A DNA stretch of 64,000 nt from the NCBI GenBank assembly GCA_014773175.1, contig VXCM01002104.1:1-64000 (forward strand), in the 5' to 3' direction. Source of the stretch: Lucifuga dentata (taxonomy: Eukaryota; Chordata; Actinopteri; Ophidiiformes; Bythitidae). The notes below the pieces were generated by a model, which worked only from the letters and a program-made list of their open reading frames with translations, did no database searches and was not told the origin of the DNA. Both the position numbers and the translations under genes were made by a program. The stretch's first letter is position 1; every line of letters starts with the position of its first letter. This document shows positions 45,014 through 58,554 of the stretch, in pieces.

Positions 45014-48000
45014 ATGTGGAGGAGCTTTCTGCTGAAGGGCACCACCTCTCTCCTGCAGGTGGCAGCCCGAGGCTCTCCAAGGTTGCTTTATCAAAGATGT
45101 TTTTCATCCCTCCATGTGAGACGTCTTGCCCAGAGGCTTATTCAGAGGCCTACTGAGGCTCCATGCTGCCTACAGCCACAGGGAACAGGCTGTTTGGCAC
45201 ACAGTGGGACCAGGACATATAAAAAAGATGCCAAGTCTACTGTAGAGTTACCTGTGAGTCCCATAACAGTCACAGACATCAAACAGTATCTCCGCTCTAA
45301 AGACGTTTCCTTCCATGATGGCTACAGTTGCCTGCATGCTCCGAGCATCTTCATGGACCCTGCTTCCAGGAAAGACAGCTTCTCCATGTTCATCGACAAA
45401 ACCACAGGTCAGTTTCTTTGTAAAGACACACTGGTGGAGGGGAGCTGGGAGGACCTTCAGGACTGTCTAGAGGTGATGCAGAAGGAGGAGCAGGACTTCC
45501 TCAGTCCCTATGTGTTGCTGGGTTATCCAGAGAGTGTGGAGGAGCAAGAGGAGACAGAACGGGAGCTGAGGGAGGTGCAGAGGATCTGGTCCAGCTCTGT
45601 GCCTTTCTCTGACCTCCCTGACGACGAGGCTCAGCTGATAAAAGCCATGTTCCAGGTATTTTCGAGTGTGAATACTTGTGAGAGAGATAGTTATGTGGGT
45701 GTATCTAAGGAGATGAGTTACTGAATTTTTGGACTTTGCATTTATGATTGTTGTGAATCCATGTCTTGTTGATTCAAAATGTTGAATGAATAAGTAATAC
45801 TAGGGATAAGAAAGAAACGTTTTTTGGGTGACTCGACAGTAGCCTAGAAACCAAAAGGTATTCAATTTACAATGGTATGGCAGCGAAAAGCAGCAAATTC
45901 TCACATTGAAGATGCTGGAACCAAATTGTAGTCTGTCATTTTTCTGTCGATGTGTTTTTTTTTTCAGATCTCAAAGGTCTCTAATGCAACTTTCAAGAAG
46001 TTTGGGGTGAAGCTCTTCAAGCCAACTAAGAGTCTGGTCTTACCCTGGTTCAGTGGTCCCGACTCCACCTTGAAGGGGGTCAAACTCCTCTCTGCCCAAA
46101 GGACAGATGCAGACAAAGTTACGTATAATGAAGCTATGATCCCCAAATGTAGCTCCTACTACAACCTGTTTGGCCTCCCCCTGGTGGGCCGTCTGGACTC
46201 TGAGGTGGTTCTGACTGGACATGAATTGGACACCCTGGCTGTGAGTCAGGCCACAGGGCTCCCTAGCATTGCTCTTCCTCGTGGTGTCAGCTGCCTCCCA
46301 CCAATCCTGCTGCCCTACCTGGAACAGTTCAAGCGGGTCACACTGTGGCTGGGAGGTGACATGCGCTCCTGGGAGGCATCAAAGATGTTTTCTCGTAAGC
46401 TGGGCCTGAAACGCTGCTCCCTGGTGCGGCCGGGGGAGGACCGGCCATGTCCAGTGGAAGCTCTGGCCCAGGGGAAGAACTTAAACCGAATCATCAAAGC
46501 CTCCATACCAGCGGCCCATAAATCTATAGTGTCCTTCAAGCAGCTCAGGGAGGATGTGTACGGGGAGCTGATCAACACCGAGCAGGTAGCTGGAGTGAAG
46601 TGGTCGAGGTTTCCAGAGCTCAACCGGATCCTGAAAGGACACCGCAAGGGGGAGCTGACTGTTTTCACAGGTATAGGACACGAAGACTTTTGAAGGTCCA
46701 ATCAGTATTTTTTTGACAAGTAAACATTATTTGTGTTTCTCAACTGATCGTATTTGAAACCTGTTGCACACTTCTATGTACAAATATTAGATTTAAGCAG
46801 TACCATAAAAATTCCAAACCAATTAGGTTCAAATCCTGTTTTAAATGGAGAAGGGAGGGCAACCTTTTTTTTTTTTTTTTTTTAAAAAAAGGCCCAATCC
46901 GTGAACCAAAACATAAAAACTAAAAAGTTCACACTACAACCTGAAGACATAATAGCAGGACTAATAATATTAGCTTCCATAGAACTGCCTAATATGCATA
47001 TTTATTTATGCTTCTTTGTTTATCAGGTCCTACTGGCAGTGGAAAGACCACCTTCATCAGCGAGATGGCCCTGGACCTTTGCATGCAGGGCGTCAACACA
47101 TTATGGGGGAGCTTTGAGATCAACAATGTGCGTCTGGCTAAGATCATGCTGACCCAGTTTTCCATGCAGAGGCTTGAGGAGAACCTGGATCAGTATGATT
47201 TCTGGGCCGATAAGTTTGAAGAGCTGCCACTCTACTTCATGACTTTCCAAGGCCAGCAGAATATCAAGTAAGATTTATACATAACCCAAGACTCAACATA
47301 ATTATGCAAACATTGATTGATAAGTTCTGAACCATTTTAAAGTAGTATAGAGACCATGTGTAGCTCATTGTCTCCATAGTTACATGTTTGACCTGTTGAT
47401 GTGTTAGTTCACAAGCATGAATGTTCAGTTTGACCCTTTCTCTGACCTTTTCCACAGGACAGTGCTTGACACTATGCAGCATGCTGTCTACCTTTACGAT
47501 ATCAACCATGTCATCATTGACAACCTGCAGTTTATGATGGGACAGGAAAGCCTCTCACTAGACAAGTAAGAGCTGCATTTTTAGTTAGAACAATTGGAAA
47601 GGTAAAAATGTGTTTTGCTAAATAAGGGTCACTATGAGTGAACTAATCCATAATGTAGCTGTGGGAGGTTTTTTTTGTTTTCAATAACATAATCTCATTT
47701 GGATAGAGCTCATTTCTTGATGCACTAACTTGTTTTTCATTCAACAGGTGGAAATTAACTTTAGTTCATTCGGTCCCAATATTTTAAAGTGCGCTCCTAG
47801 GCAAAGACTGAAATAAATTATGTCTTATCTGATCTAGGTTTGCAGTTCAGGACCACATTGTTGGGGCGTTCAGGAAATTTGCCACCAACAGCAGCTGTCA
47901 CGTCACTCTGATCATTCACCCCAGGAAAGAGGAAGATGACAGGGAACTGCAAACAGCCTCCATCTTTGGATCTGCTAAGGTAAGATAGAGTGATTTGGTC

Positions 48001-48400
48001 AAATCTTCACTGATCTGCAGATATTTGACTTAAGCTACATCTTGACCTTAAATCCAACCAGGCCAGCCAAGAAGCAGACAACGTCCTCATCCTGCAGGAG
48101 AAGAAGCTGGTCACGTGTCCAGGTCGCCGGTCTCTGCAGGTGACCAAGAACCGTTTTGATGGAGACGTGGGCATTTTCCCTCTGGATTTCATCAAGGCCT
48201 CACTCACCTTTTCTGCTCCCGTCAAGGGCAAACACAAACTCAGGAAGGTAAGCAAGCCGGAAAATGAGGACGTCCAGGAGAAAGAGGTGGTGAAAAAGGA
48301 AGAGGGAACTGTTAAAAAAGAGAAGGCGGAGAAAGCCACTAAAACAACAAAGACTCCACGGCCTGGTAAGAATCCTGCAACAGGAAGTGAAGTGAAGTGA
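45014..48400 (+). CDS. twnk: Twinkle mitochondrial DNA helicase
   Basis: Six coding exons: 45014-45655, 45968-46670, 47027-47267, 47458-47565, 47838-47979 and 48062-48400. All are GT-AG and in phase, giving 724 aa (human 684). Twinkle is the hexameric 5'-3' helicase that unwinds mitochondrial DNA ahead of polymerase gamma in nucleoids. The Arg-rich, acid-poor N-terminus ([18 protein letters not shown]) fits a mitochondrial targeting peptide. A primase-like half follows, with a TOPRIM-type region (about 336-380, [18 protein letters not shown]), then the linker helix ([19 protein letters not shown]), Walker [10 protein letters not shown] (449-457), [11 protein letters not shown], Walker [10 protein letters not shown] (Asp550) and [14 protein letters not shown]. 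The tail is lysine-rich (VSKPENEDV onward) and longer than in human. I see no intact N-terminal zinc-binding cysteine set, as expected for metazoan Twinkle, which lacks primase activity. Confidence 0.96.
47312..47337 (+). mobile_element. Isolated mariner-type terminus in twnk intron 3
   Basis: ATTGATTGATAAGTTCTGAA matches the terminus of the elements at 34.3 and 58.7 kb. No matching right end lies within the intron, so this is a solo or truncated end. Confidence 0.5.
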
Positions 48401-48994
48401 TATGTGAAGTGATAAGCATGAAATCATGCTGAAGTGATATATATCATTCAGCAGAATAATTTTCTGGACGTTAACAGAGATTAGTTTTATCATTTCCACA
48501 CTCTGATATTTGAAAAGTCAAAAAGGGAAGAAAAGCCAATCCAAAGTCAACATTCCACCCCAAAGCTACTGATGAAATATGAGACTGTATAATATCGTAA
48601 TATGAAAGTTACCGTCTGACAGGTTGATGTCCATATTCCACTGAACTAGACTGTGGTAATACATGTAAAATTACAGTGTTTATGTATTCCAAGATCATAT
48701 GAAATTACAGCACTGAATGTAATTAAAAACAAAACACATATACAGACTTGAGAAAAATTAGAACTTTAGGTTTATATCATTATGGAATAAAATATGGAAG
48801 GGTCATCCACAATGTGAACATAGTGTTAATAGACTTCTGTAGTTATATAGTGTTTATAAGGCTGTCACTCTTCAGTTTCTAATAATGCATTTTTAAATTT
48901 TTTTTTTTTGTTAATTACCATAATGTGCTTTCTACTAATTTTTGTTTTTTCTATAATAACGATTTAATGATTGAAATGCTGCTTATTTTCTTTA

Positions 48995-49000
48995 AATAAA
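48995..49000 (+). other. twnk polyadenylation signal
   Basis: AATAAA 595 bases after the stop, followed by a GT-rich stretch (TGACTGTGTTCTC). It is the first canonical signal downstream of the gene. Confidence 0.7.
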
Positions 49001-49234
49001 ATACTTGTGATAGAACTTTTTGACTGTGTTCTCACCTTTGACCAGTAGGGGGAGTGTGCACTTTACAGATTAAACTCATTGTTAAATAAACCTCCACAGC
49101 AAATATCACTGTCCCTATTTACAACTGGCACTGAAAACATATGTGTTTGATTTAGTTTTGTTTTATAGACTTCTATGCTGAATATTTTAACATTATGGAA
49201 AATTTCCACAGTAACTTGCCTCAGATGTCAGTGT

Positions 49235-49560
49235 GATTACCTCCATCAAGGAGGAAATGTTGTCACCCACATCTGTTGTTGGTTTATTTATTTGTTAGGA
49301 TCACTTAAATAGTGAGGCATGACCTAGGGTGGAACCCATCAACTTTTGGGGTGGATCCAGGAATTTTTAAAATGATTTCTTAACATTGTGAGATGGGATG
49401 TTTTTCAATATTTTGTCAATTTCTTCAAAAAGATATACCAATCTTAACAGAAAAAAGCAGGCATATTAATCCCTAAATGCACTATCAAATAGGTGCAATA
49501 TGGTCTGAATCTGGATAAGGATCTGGTGGACTAAAATTGCTGTACAGTAACAAATAGAAA
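49235..49560 (+). repeat. Dispersed fish repeat, plus orientation
   Basis: Starts near ACCTCCATCAAGGAGGAAAT and continues with GTTGGTTTATTTATTTGTTAG and GGTGGATCCAGGAATTTTTA. These are hallmark phrases of a very common teleost repeat. Class not assigned; the right end is vague. Confidence 0.5.
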
Positions 49561-51286
49561 CATGTAACTAATGTGTATCTGAGATGCAGATTCAGTAGCA
49601 TTCAAATAGATGGAGACCGATCCAGAAAAAAAAGAAATAAATGATTATAGTCATTTCCTTTCTCTTTATTTTTATTTGAACCAGACAAATTTTGTCCTGG
49701 CTTTTTCAGCTTTGGTAGAGGTACTCTACCAAAGCTCTACTCAGTATCCTTCTAGCTTATATGTGTAATTAAAAGAAGAATGATGATGCATGATCATGCA
49801 TAGTTGCTGGATCACGATCAGCTTGTCATTTGTCTGCAGCTTTCAGGAAATCTGCTAAGTGGGTGCAGTTGTTTATCTCCTTTATGATTCCTTTTCTTAT
49901 AAATTCTTCAGTAAGAATGGAGATTTGCAAGAGCTTTGATCTTTGTCCTTCTTTTGCATCTAGCAGGGTTCAGTGTTACACAGAATCCTGCTGTCTGATA
50001 AGAAAGAAGGTCAGATTACACATCATGCTAAGAGGTTCGTAAATATATGAGGGTTCTATAGGTTTTCACTCACCTGCCTAATGCATTCCCTCTATTGACA
50101 GATGAAGCCATTTCCTGTTTCTGGTTGCATCGTACATTATTTAGAGTGAGTGACTTAATAAGTGCAAAGTGTGTTTCACAACATCCATACATTGCATATG
50201 AATATTTCATGAGTATAATCAATTGTTTTACCTCTACTGGTGTTGGGTTACATGTAGAATCAGCAGCTTTCAGGAACGAGAAGGTCTGAATTATATTTAC
50301 TGCAAGATATATTGATGGTCAAAGTGCTGTATTTCATCACAGTTGCCACATGTCAGTGAAGCCAAATAAAATTCTGATTTATGATCAGGAAGCAGTCCAG
50401 AGTGGGAATACGAAACCGTGTGTGTTTTACATCAGGTCCTTTGATGTTTTTCAACTGTGGCATTCAGATTAAGTACATTTTTGTCTCACTCGATTTTAGG
50501 ATTTTGAGTATCTCAATACATTTTTGGACTTCATATTGTTCATTTCAGGAATTCACATTATGCTACCCTCCTTTTTGTCTGTCTCAGATTCACAGAGAAT
50601 GGGGCCTCTCTGTCTGCGTCTGAGATCTTTTCCTGGCTCTTTCTCTGTCAGAGCAGGCCAGGGAAGCTCCTGGCACCACACTCAGTTTACACATCGCATG
50701 CAGACTTCTGAGCTCCTCAGATAGCTGGAACTATAAATGTTGTAAGCTATGGGAATGATCCTTCTGCAAAAATACAGAGTTGTCTTTTAGGTTGTGTTTG
50801 GCGTGGGAAGGAAGGAACGCAACTGGATCTCCTGTGATTGAGAGGATTTGCCTGTTGTGTATTTTATGTATTCGTGAGGTTACATGTGTGTGTGTTTGAA
50901 GAGCATAAATCACTATAAATGAGATGACAGTGGGAGGAAAATGTGATTTTCATTCTATCATTTTCCTCTCATTTCTCCTTGTAATGCTCTGTTTTCGTGT
51001 AAAAGTGTAACTGCTGTGTAAGTATTGCTTTCCGTAATGACTCCAGGTTGTGTGCTGGATGGTCTGGGTGTCCTCTTGACTGTGTGGGTGTGGGATACGG
51101 CTGCTGAGGCCTCTGAATGGGGTTCTTTGTGTTTTAAAACATTACTGCACCCAGATGACGACGGCTCCATCGCCTGCCAGAGAGAAAAACACAAAAATTT
51201 GAATGAATGTGACACACACATGCACTCGTTTCTCCAATATTAACACTGTCAGTACTGTTTACAAACTCCAACTAAGCTTTCATTGC

Positions 51287-51409
51287 CCCATAGCTCAAGT
51301 TTCGTACTTTTTTTTTTTATATATAAAGTAAACAGAATAACTGGGGTNCCCATAGCTCAAGTTTCGTACTTTTTTTTTTTATATATAAAGTAAACAGAAT
51401 AACTGGGGT
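51287..51409. other. Exact 61-bp duplication around a single N
   Basis: Bases 51287-51347 and 51349-51409 are identical and separated only by N at 51348. This is best read as overlapping contig ends joined without collapsing. Confidence 0.9.
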
Positions 51410-54400
51410 GAATAGAGAGGCCTAATTTGTAACTAGATTAAATATTGAAATAGCTTTGTTCTGTGCTGGAGGAGTGATTGTTCTCTTTTGTTTTGAATGA
51501 TCGGAGCTTTGCATGCCTATTCAAATAGCTGCCATCTGGGAGTGGAGGAGATGAAACAACTTGAGTTACACAGCTCTTAATCATGAAGGAAACAAACTGC
51601 GTAGCGACCAAAAGAATTCCACTTCATCAAAATGCTGCAGGATATGGGGATATCTGAGCAAAATGAGGCCTAGAAAAGATGTTTTATTGATTTCAGATGC
51701 TGATAAACCTTCATTTTGGTCCCTGTGTGTCGCACTGTGACTACCCAGTGCTCCAACAAGTTAGGAATGGTCAAAACCAGAAGGGGTCAAGAAAGTGTAA
51801 ACCTAAAGCTTAAAGTTGATGACCACAGATTGATAATCAAAAGGGCATTAATGACTCCTACAGTCAGTTTCTCTCCAAGTTTTGTAAATGAGTTCTCCAA
51901 GATTATTTTCCATTTAGCCAGAGTCTTCACATTATTATTGTACCTCTTATGTAGATCTACAGCTTTGTTACAGCTCAATGGCACAATGTTATTTCAGACT
52001 TTATGTTTTACAGAATTTGTTGCATCCCATAGTGAAGCATGTCATATTTCAACTGTCCTGAAACATGAAAAAGCTACAAAATTACCAGTCAGAAAAAATG
52101 ATGCATTTAAATTGCATTGTTGTTGCAATTTCTCCCCAAATAAAGGGTTTGAATACTTCATCCATCGCTGGAAATGGATACTCCATTAAAAAAAAAATAA
52201 AAGGAAAACTTCAAGCATCTCAGCAATCAGTGAACAATGAGGCCTCTGCTGATGGGATGCATGGAAACATGACATGCATGCATCATGGATCTCCGCCCCA
52301 TTAGCTGCCCTTCATTAAGGCAACAATTTGACCAAGTATGGAGGTAATTTTAGGGCCTTCAATCAGTTAAACAGTGCGGGGCTTTGGAGCTGCAAAGGGA
52401 CTTTTGCTCAAAGATTGTAATTGTAGTATTCTTTGCAGCTGACCTTGTTTTTTACGATTGTTTCCTCCTGGACTTGGTGACAAGTCCAGATTGTACAAGT
52501 GTTCTTTGACAAATTGTGAGCCAGAATAGAAAAGACTGATTCAGGCATAATCTCTTCCAAGACAACACTGGTAGATTGCAGGATCTACCAGCAATCCCAG
52601 TTTAAATTTCAATTGTTTGAACTTTAAGGACCTTAGCGAGTCAGAGAGGAGTGTTCCAAGAATGCCCACAGTGCTTTTCCTCTTTGTGTGGCAAGTACAA
52701 AGGTTCACCTTCAGTCTTGTAAAGGTCACCCAGCACGTGTTGCGTTTGGGTACAGCCTCAGTGGGCTTCAGTCTGTTTGACTCCAGCTGCAGCTTCCTCT
52801 TCCTTTTTGCCTTCCCTCCATATTTCTTTCTTTGGTTTCATTATGTTGTCTTTATTAAATAAAATACTTTGAAAAACCATTCCTCACAATGACAACTTTT
52901 TACTTTTGATACCTGAGTGTATTTTACTGCAAAACTCGTTGACCTTTACTTGAAAACTTTTATTTATACTGTAGTATTTTGGGTTTGCTTAAATTAAAGT
53001 ACATTTTCCACCATTGATGAAGAGGCAGGTGGTTTGATAACTTTAGCTTAATTATAAGAATCATAGATGAGTGTGTTGGGGGGAAAAAAAGAGGTGGCGG
53101 GTCAGAGGAGTCTGAGGTGGAGGGAACAAATGAAACTGTTGAGTGGAGCTTTGAAAAACAGCCACCTCTGTTAGGCTTTTCGATAATGGAGGGCCTCATT
53201 CCTCTTGTGCAAGTGGTCAGAATTAGCATCCTGCACAAGGAATACGTGAGGCTCTTGGCAGGACTCCAGCACCTCACACCATACCTCCTTTAATTCAGAT
53301 TGAGAGTGAGGCAGAGGGAGAAAGCTTTGCTCAGCCAACCAAACATATTCCAAAGCCAGTCCAAAGAAAATGTCCATTCACTCTCAAATTAGCTGTCTGC
53401 ATGGGTGCCATCAAAGGAGGCCCCTCTCTGCCTAATCTTCTCAGACTGTGTGCACGCACCGACGTCTGCTTCATGAAAGGCTGCGCACAACCAACCAGAG
53501 CCAATGGATGGCAGCACGGCAGTTAATTGAAGCATTATAAGCATAAGATTGGTCAGATAAGCTGATTATCAAACAGTGGTGTATCCCTAATATAAATACA
53601 TATACATATACCTGAGCACACATAATTTGTGAATGTTGAATGTGATCATTTCAAGGCCCTTTACTGTCAGCTATGATATTATGCAGAAAATACAAATCAA
53701 CAGATTTTCAAAAATATACTAATATTCCAGGCAGACATACAGCAAATGAATGTATATTTAAAATCTGCTGCTCAGGTCTTAAAAGAAAATATTTGATAAT
53801 GGGACTCAAATGAATTATTCACTAAATGACAACGCATACTAGCATCCAGATGAGACAGCTGTGGGAGCCTTGGGTTCCAGCCAACAATAAAAGAATTCTG
53901 GCGAGAATTTCTGCAGAAAATAAACACACAGAGCCAACATGAAACCATGCCAAAAACATTCATGTTTAAATATACAAATACAGCGATATGTTCTGACTGC
54001 GCAATAAAACTTTATTTAACCTTGAGAAAGCCTGACAATAAATGAAGATCTAACACATGGTCCACCAAAGTCTTACAGCTTAGTGACACTAACAAGAGGG
54101 GCCACGTGTATAGCATTCCTGTCTGCAAAAGACATCTGGAAATATGATTCATAACCAACTTGTCCTTGATTACGAAAAGCATAAAAAACATGCTGCAGTC
54201 TTTTGAAGGACAAACTCTTCAATGTAAATGACTAAACAATACTGCAGCAAATGATGCTGCAACTTCTATGGAAATGCTGTTTATAGCTGGACACAAGATG
54301 TTATCTATCAAAATTTTTATTTTCTTAATAGGGAAAAACAGCAATAACATGTTGCTGCATTCTGCACACTCCCCTGTGCGCTGTTATTTTTCCTGACAGC

Positions 54401-56562
54401 TTTCACACTTTCAAACAAGGAAATAAAATCATTTTGAATGACTTTGGATCAGTGCAGCATCTTTTATTCAGGCCAGGTGCAGCTGACATAACCACAGCTT
54501 CTTTTCAGAAAAGGAGCTGCATTTCTGGCGTGTTAGACATACTCTATCCTTGTTAAGTTGTTTTCTTTGAGAAATCAGATCATAACATTGATTTTCTTCA
54601 TTAGTTCTGGTCTTAGAGTAAGTTAATAAACTGAAGGACTGTTGTAAATGTTTGTTTTGTAATGCCTTTGTGTCTGCGTTTTTCAGGAGCAACAGTAATA
54701 GCTAAGACAGATCCCATAATTCCTTTTGCATCATGTGCTCTTGATCATTTTCACAGATAAGACAGGCAGCACGATCAGAGGGAACTCTACTGTTCCACAG
54801 CCAGTGTCCAAAAACTCTGTGCAATCCACTTCACTCAAATTGCATGTAGTTTTCTAAAATTAGTTTACCCTGACATTACATGTTAACATTCAACTGTACA
54901 ATTTATTTATCATTTTTTTTAATAGAATCAAAATTTTTTAAAAATAAAGTAAAAATAGTCAAAACATGTACAACATGTAGCAGGTTTATCTGAAACACAA
55001 AATTTGTCAAGTTACTAAAGTGCAGCTTTTAGGTGTCAAATAAAAGCTATTCAATGAAAAATAAAGTAGAAAATGATTTTAGACTCTGGAAGGTTTATTT
55101 CTTTATTTGTTTATTTATTCATGAGACCCCATTACCTCCCACCACAGCGGTCTAATCTTCTGGGGACCACAAATTTTAAAATAAAATGAGCAATAAGCAA
55201 AAGATGAAGTTGAAAATGAAGTTAAAACATAAGGGAACAAAACTGGATAGTAACATAATTATAAAATAAAAATAGAAAATGGAAATGAACATATGGAAAT
55301 GAACATCAATAAAAACAACATCAACAACAATCAACATCAACAACAATAAAAAGCCTCACTGGATATAAGATCCCCACTTGCACCAAATTAATCATAAGTA
55401 GCAATCCAGACAATATAAGCCACATCAACCAAGCATCAACTTCGACAACCAAAAAAAAAAACCAAAACAAAAAAAAAAAAAAAAAAAAAAAAAAAACACT
55501 ATAAAATCAGTCAGTCATACTTGCATTTTAAGTCCTCACTTATTGAAACCATTTTTCTGATTTTCAAGAAATGTTTTACACTTAGATTATACAATACGTG
55601 TTTCTGCTCTTCACTTTGTGTCCAAGTGTGTTTCCTTAGAAGTGTAATGTGTTATTGGTCCTTTTTTTTTTTTAATCTCACAAGCAATCTTTCCCCTTTT
55701 CTCGTTATCTGTAAATACATGAAGTAAAACTGCTGACAGAAGAGCAGTGCTGCATAACTAGTGGAAAACATCAAGGGAGAAAACCTGTGAGCTCCATGCA
55801 TAATCATACACAAGAAGAGGGAACTTAGTGCGTACTGTAGTGTGAAAACTCATCTAAATCTAACGCAAAATACACAAAAGGGAACATGAATTACATGAAT
55901 GGTGTTAATGTACACCTGGCAAAACTTTAAGAACATTATTTCCTTACTTCTGCGCCTGATATATCTGCTGTCATAGTAGAAGCAGTTTCACATGCAGGAA
56001 ATGAATTCTCAAATTGCTTAGCAGAGATCTAAGAGCCATTTCTTTGTGAAATGAGTTGCGACCTCATAGACCAGTTACTTTTCACCAGTTGTCTCCCTCC
56101 GGCATGCTTATGAAAAAAAAATGAACTCATGGTGGACACAGAGGAGGTCATTATCAGTCAACACATCATAATTGCAGATGGTTTTGGGTAATGATAGGAA
56201 TCTTGGGCACACACTCCAGCCCAGCTTGGAGCAGAGAGGAGTGGGAGCACAATGTCTCCAAGCTCGAGTGGTGAAAAGCCGATTCAGTGGTTTGATTCAT
56301 GGAGTCATTATCAGCAGACATACTGCCTTCAACACACAATTATCAATTACTGTAACAACTCTTCTCAAATTCTTTAGTGGTCAGATAAGTATTGGACAAT
56401 TTCTCCCCCCATTCCCATTAGGCCTGATTGTTGGAGCCCAAGTAGATTTGCAGAGATGCTCAAGTATAATTTTCTCTCATATGGATTTCAGCTCTTTAAA
56501 ATTATTTTTAAAAAGTGTGTGCAATGTAAAAGAACAGGAGTGTCTGCGTGTGGGAGTGTATG

Positions 56563-56595
56563 TGTTTGTGTGTGTGTGCATTTGCTTCAGGGAAG

Positions 56596-56629
<34 letters not shown>
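56563..56629. repeat. GT-rich and (GA)n microsatellite
   Basis: A GT stretch and then an uninterrupted GA run, inside a long but unconvincing open frame. Confidence 0.88.
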
Positions 56630-56634
<5 letters not shown>

Positions 56635-58181
56635 AATGAAGAAGTAACAATTTAGCAGGTGTGAGTGTGCTTGTGGTGCGTGTGTGTGGGTGTGTGTATT
56701 TAAGGGGTGTGAGGGAGGGGAGAGACAGAAGAGAAGCGAGTATGGTAAGTTTGTTTGCTGTGTCTTGACAGGAAGTGTGTATACTGGGTGTGTCAAAAGA
56801 AATTACCCAAAATTTTCTTTACTATTTTTGTTTTTAGGCATCAATAACAATTTTAACTCATCTTTGGTTAACATTTTACCCTCTATACTTTAATCGTAGT
56901 CATTTAGTATATTGCAACTATCCTGCATGATGCTCTTAAAATTAAACATAAAAATGTAGGTGATATTTTAATCATAACAGCAATGAAAACAAAGTTATTT
57001 TGTATTTAGCCTATAATATCTACCTGAAATATGAAACGTACTTAATGTTTCAATAAGTGGTAGTTCGTGAATATAAATATCCAGTTTTGAAACAGAAGAG
57101 TAAATGTATGTTATGTACAGTGTGTGTATTGCATGTACAGTATGATCTAAAAGATCTATCAAGGAAAATCAAGGAAGAAACAATATAATGAGTACCTTAG
57201 CCAGAATTATACTTCTTAATCTCATTTCCTTGCTGAGGTGAGATGACATTCACATCAGAGAATGAACTTGACTCTCGCTGGGACTATGTATAGCCTTGTT
57301 TTACTCCACTGGTGCAGAAAGGCTTGTCTGGGAGGGCTTGGGTTAGTCAGGTATGACCTGGTTTTACATATTTAGAATGCAGAGCACAGAACCAGTTGTG
57401 CTGGAACAGGCTGGGAATCTAGAATACTTTATCACCATCATCAACCTTTGCAGGCCTCTGTAAGCTTCAATCAGTTTGTGCAACCTCACTGGCATGACTT
57501 TGTACTAATATTTTTTGGGGGGGGGATTTAATATTCCTGAAGGGAGACTAATGTGTCTACTACAACCTACTCAGCAGTGAGTTTATAGTGTAGTAGTGTA
57601 GTGTAGTATATAAAAAAAAACATTAAGTCAAATATAAATGTAACTTAAATATTAAGTCAACAAAACATGAAAGCAAATGTCCTAATTGAAAACATATATT
57701 AAATGGGGGCATTATGTTAATATACTGTATGACATATATGCTTCATCAAAACAATGGGGGGGGGGGNGTGGTAGAGAGAGCGAGAAAACAGTCTAGTCAA
57801 ACGTACAAGATATCCCACATACAGGACATACCTGAAGCTACCAAACAAGTGAGCGTTCAAAATAAAAGCATGTAATTTTATACCATAGCACCCAGGCCCT
57901 GTTTAACTAACTACATGTGGACTTATCCAAAATCTTCTCCAGCAGTGAGTTAGTCCTTTTTTGTGTGTCTTTCGGTTGACATTTAAACTCATGTAGAGTT
58001 CACGTAGGATCCAGCCATAAAAAAAAAAATCCTGAAGAGAAATTGTAAAAGAATAACAAATAACAATATAAATATAACTCAAGCATTTGACAGTTTATTA
58101 TTCTTTTAGTTTTCACATATCCAGAAAGTAAAATCTTGAAGGAAAAAAAATAAACAGTAGATTGGGTATTTTTAGTTTGTT

Positions 58182-58184
58182 TAC

Positions 58185-58214
<30 letters not shown>
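58182..58214. repeat. (TTTA)n microsatellite
   Basis: About eight TTTA units just upstream of the candidate lzts2 first exon. Confidence 0.9.
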
Positions 58215-58218
<4 letters not shown>

Positions 58219-58339
58219 AAAGTGACATTTGTGACTGAAAAAACTTGCCAAATTGAAATCCATTGATCAGGTTCGTGAATATGGATTTTATTTTCAGACC
58301 TCTAACCAGAAGTAGTAACTTTACTCATGGTTGCTTGAC

Positions 58340-58554
58340 TCTGCAGAACACGCCGCTTCTGTGCTGCTGTCCGCTTAACAAACTGCTCTGTGCGTCAGGA
58401 AGAGAAGCGACAGAGAGAAACGAAGACTAGTAGAATTTATTTTTTCGACAGAGAATTTGTTAAAAGTTGTGGATAATAAGGTTTAAAGGGGAAAGAGGAT
58501 CCGCCGCGTCCAGAGTTTTGCTTCGTGTATGACTTCTGTCCACTCCGATACATG
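58340..58554 (+). other. Candidate non-coding first exon of the next gene (lzts2?)
   Basis: A CpG-rich segment (CACGCCGCTTCTG, GGATCCGCCGCGTCC) ends in a consensus donor ATG|GTAAGC at 58554/58555. It lies downstream of twnk and on the same strand, where human has LZTS2, whose first exon is non-coding. No LZTS2 coding sequence appears in the window, so the gene name rests on synteny alone. If ATG at 58552 were the start codon it would be split from its gene by the intron. Confidence 0.35.

Larger units (their letters stand above)
49020..58339. other. Intergenic region between twnk and the next gene
   Basis: About 9.3 kb with no recognised exon on either strand. It includes a dispersed repeat (49235-49560), an exact assembly duplication (51287-51409), a CAACAT-rich stretch (about 55300-55350), a long poly-A (about 55468-55496), a GT/GA tract (56563-56629), a G-run with an N (57767) and a (TTTA)n run (about 58182-58214). 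Confidence 0.6.

Noticed and set aside
46315..46701. 128-codon frame on the minus strand
   Set aside because: Antisense shadow of twnk exon 2; the sense frame is Twinkle.
46825..46837. tRNA-like B box (GGTTCAAATCC)
   Set aside because: No A box or cloverleaf arms upstream; it lies in twnk intron 2.
48007..48339. 110-codon frame on the minus strand
   Set aside because: Antisense shadow of the last twnk exon, Ser/Phe-rich because the sense strand is Lys/Glu-rich.
56172..56639. 155-codon open frame on the plus strand
   Set aside because: It runs through a GT/GA microsatellite at its end, has no recognisable domain, and no splice or promoter context. A chance open frame is more likely.
56785..56815. 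Possible mariner terminus (GGGTGTGTCAAAAGAAATTA)
   Set aside because: No matching inverted end was found nearby.
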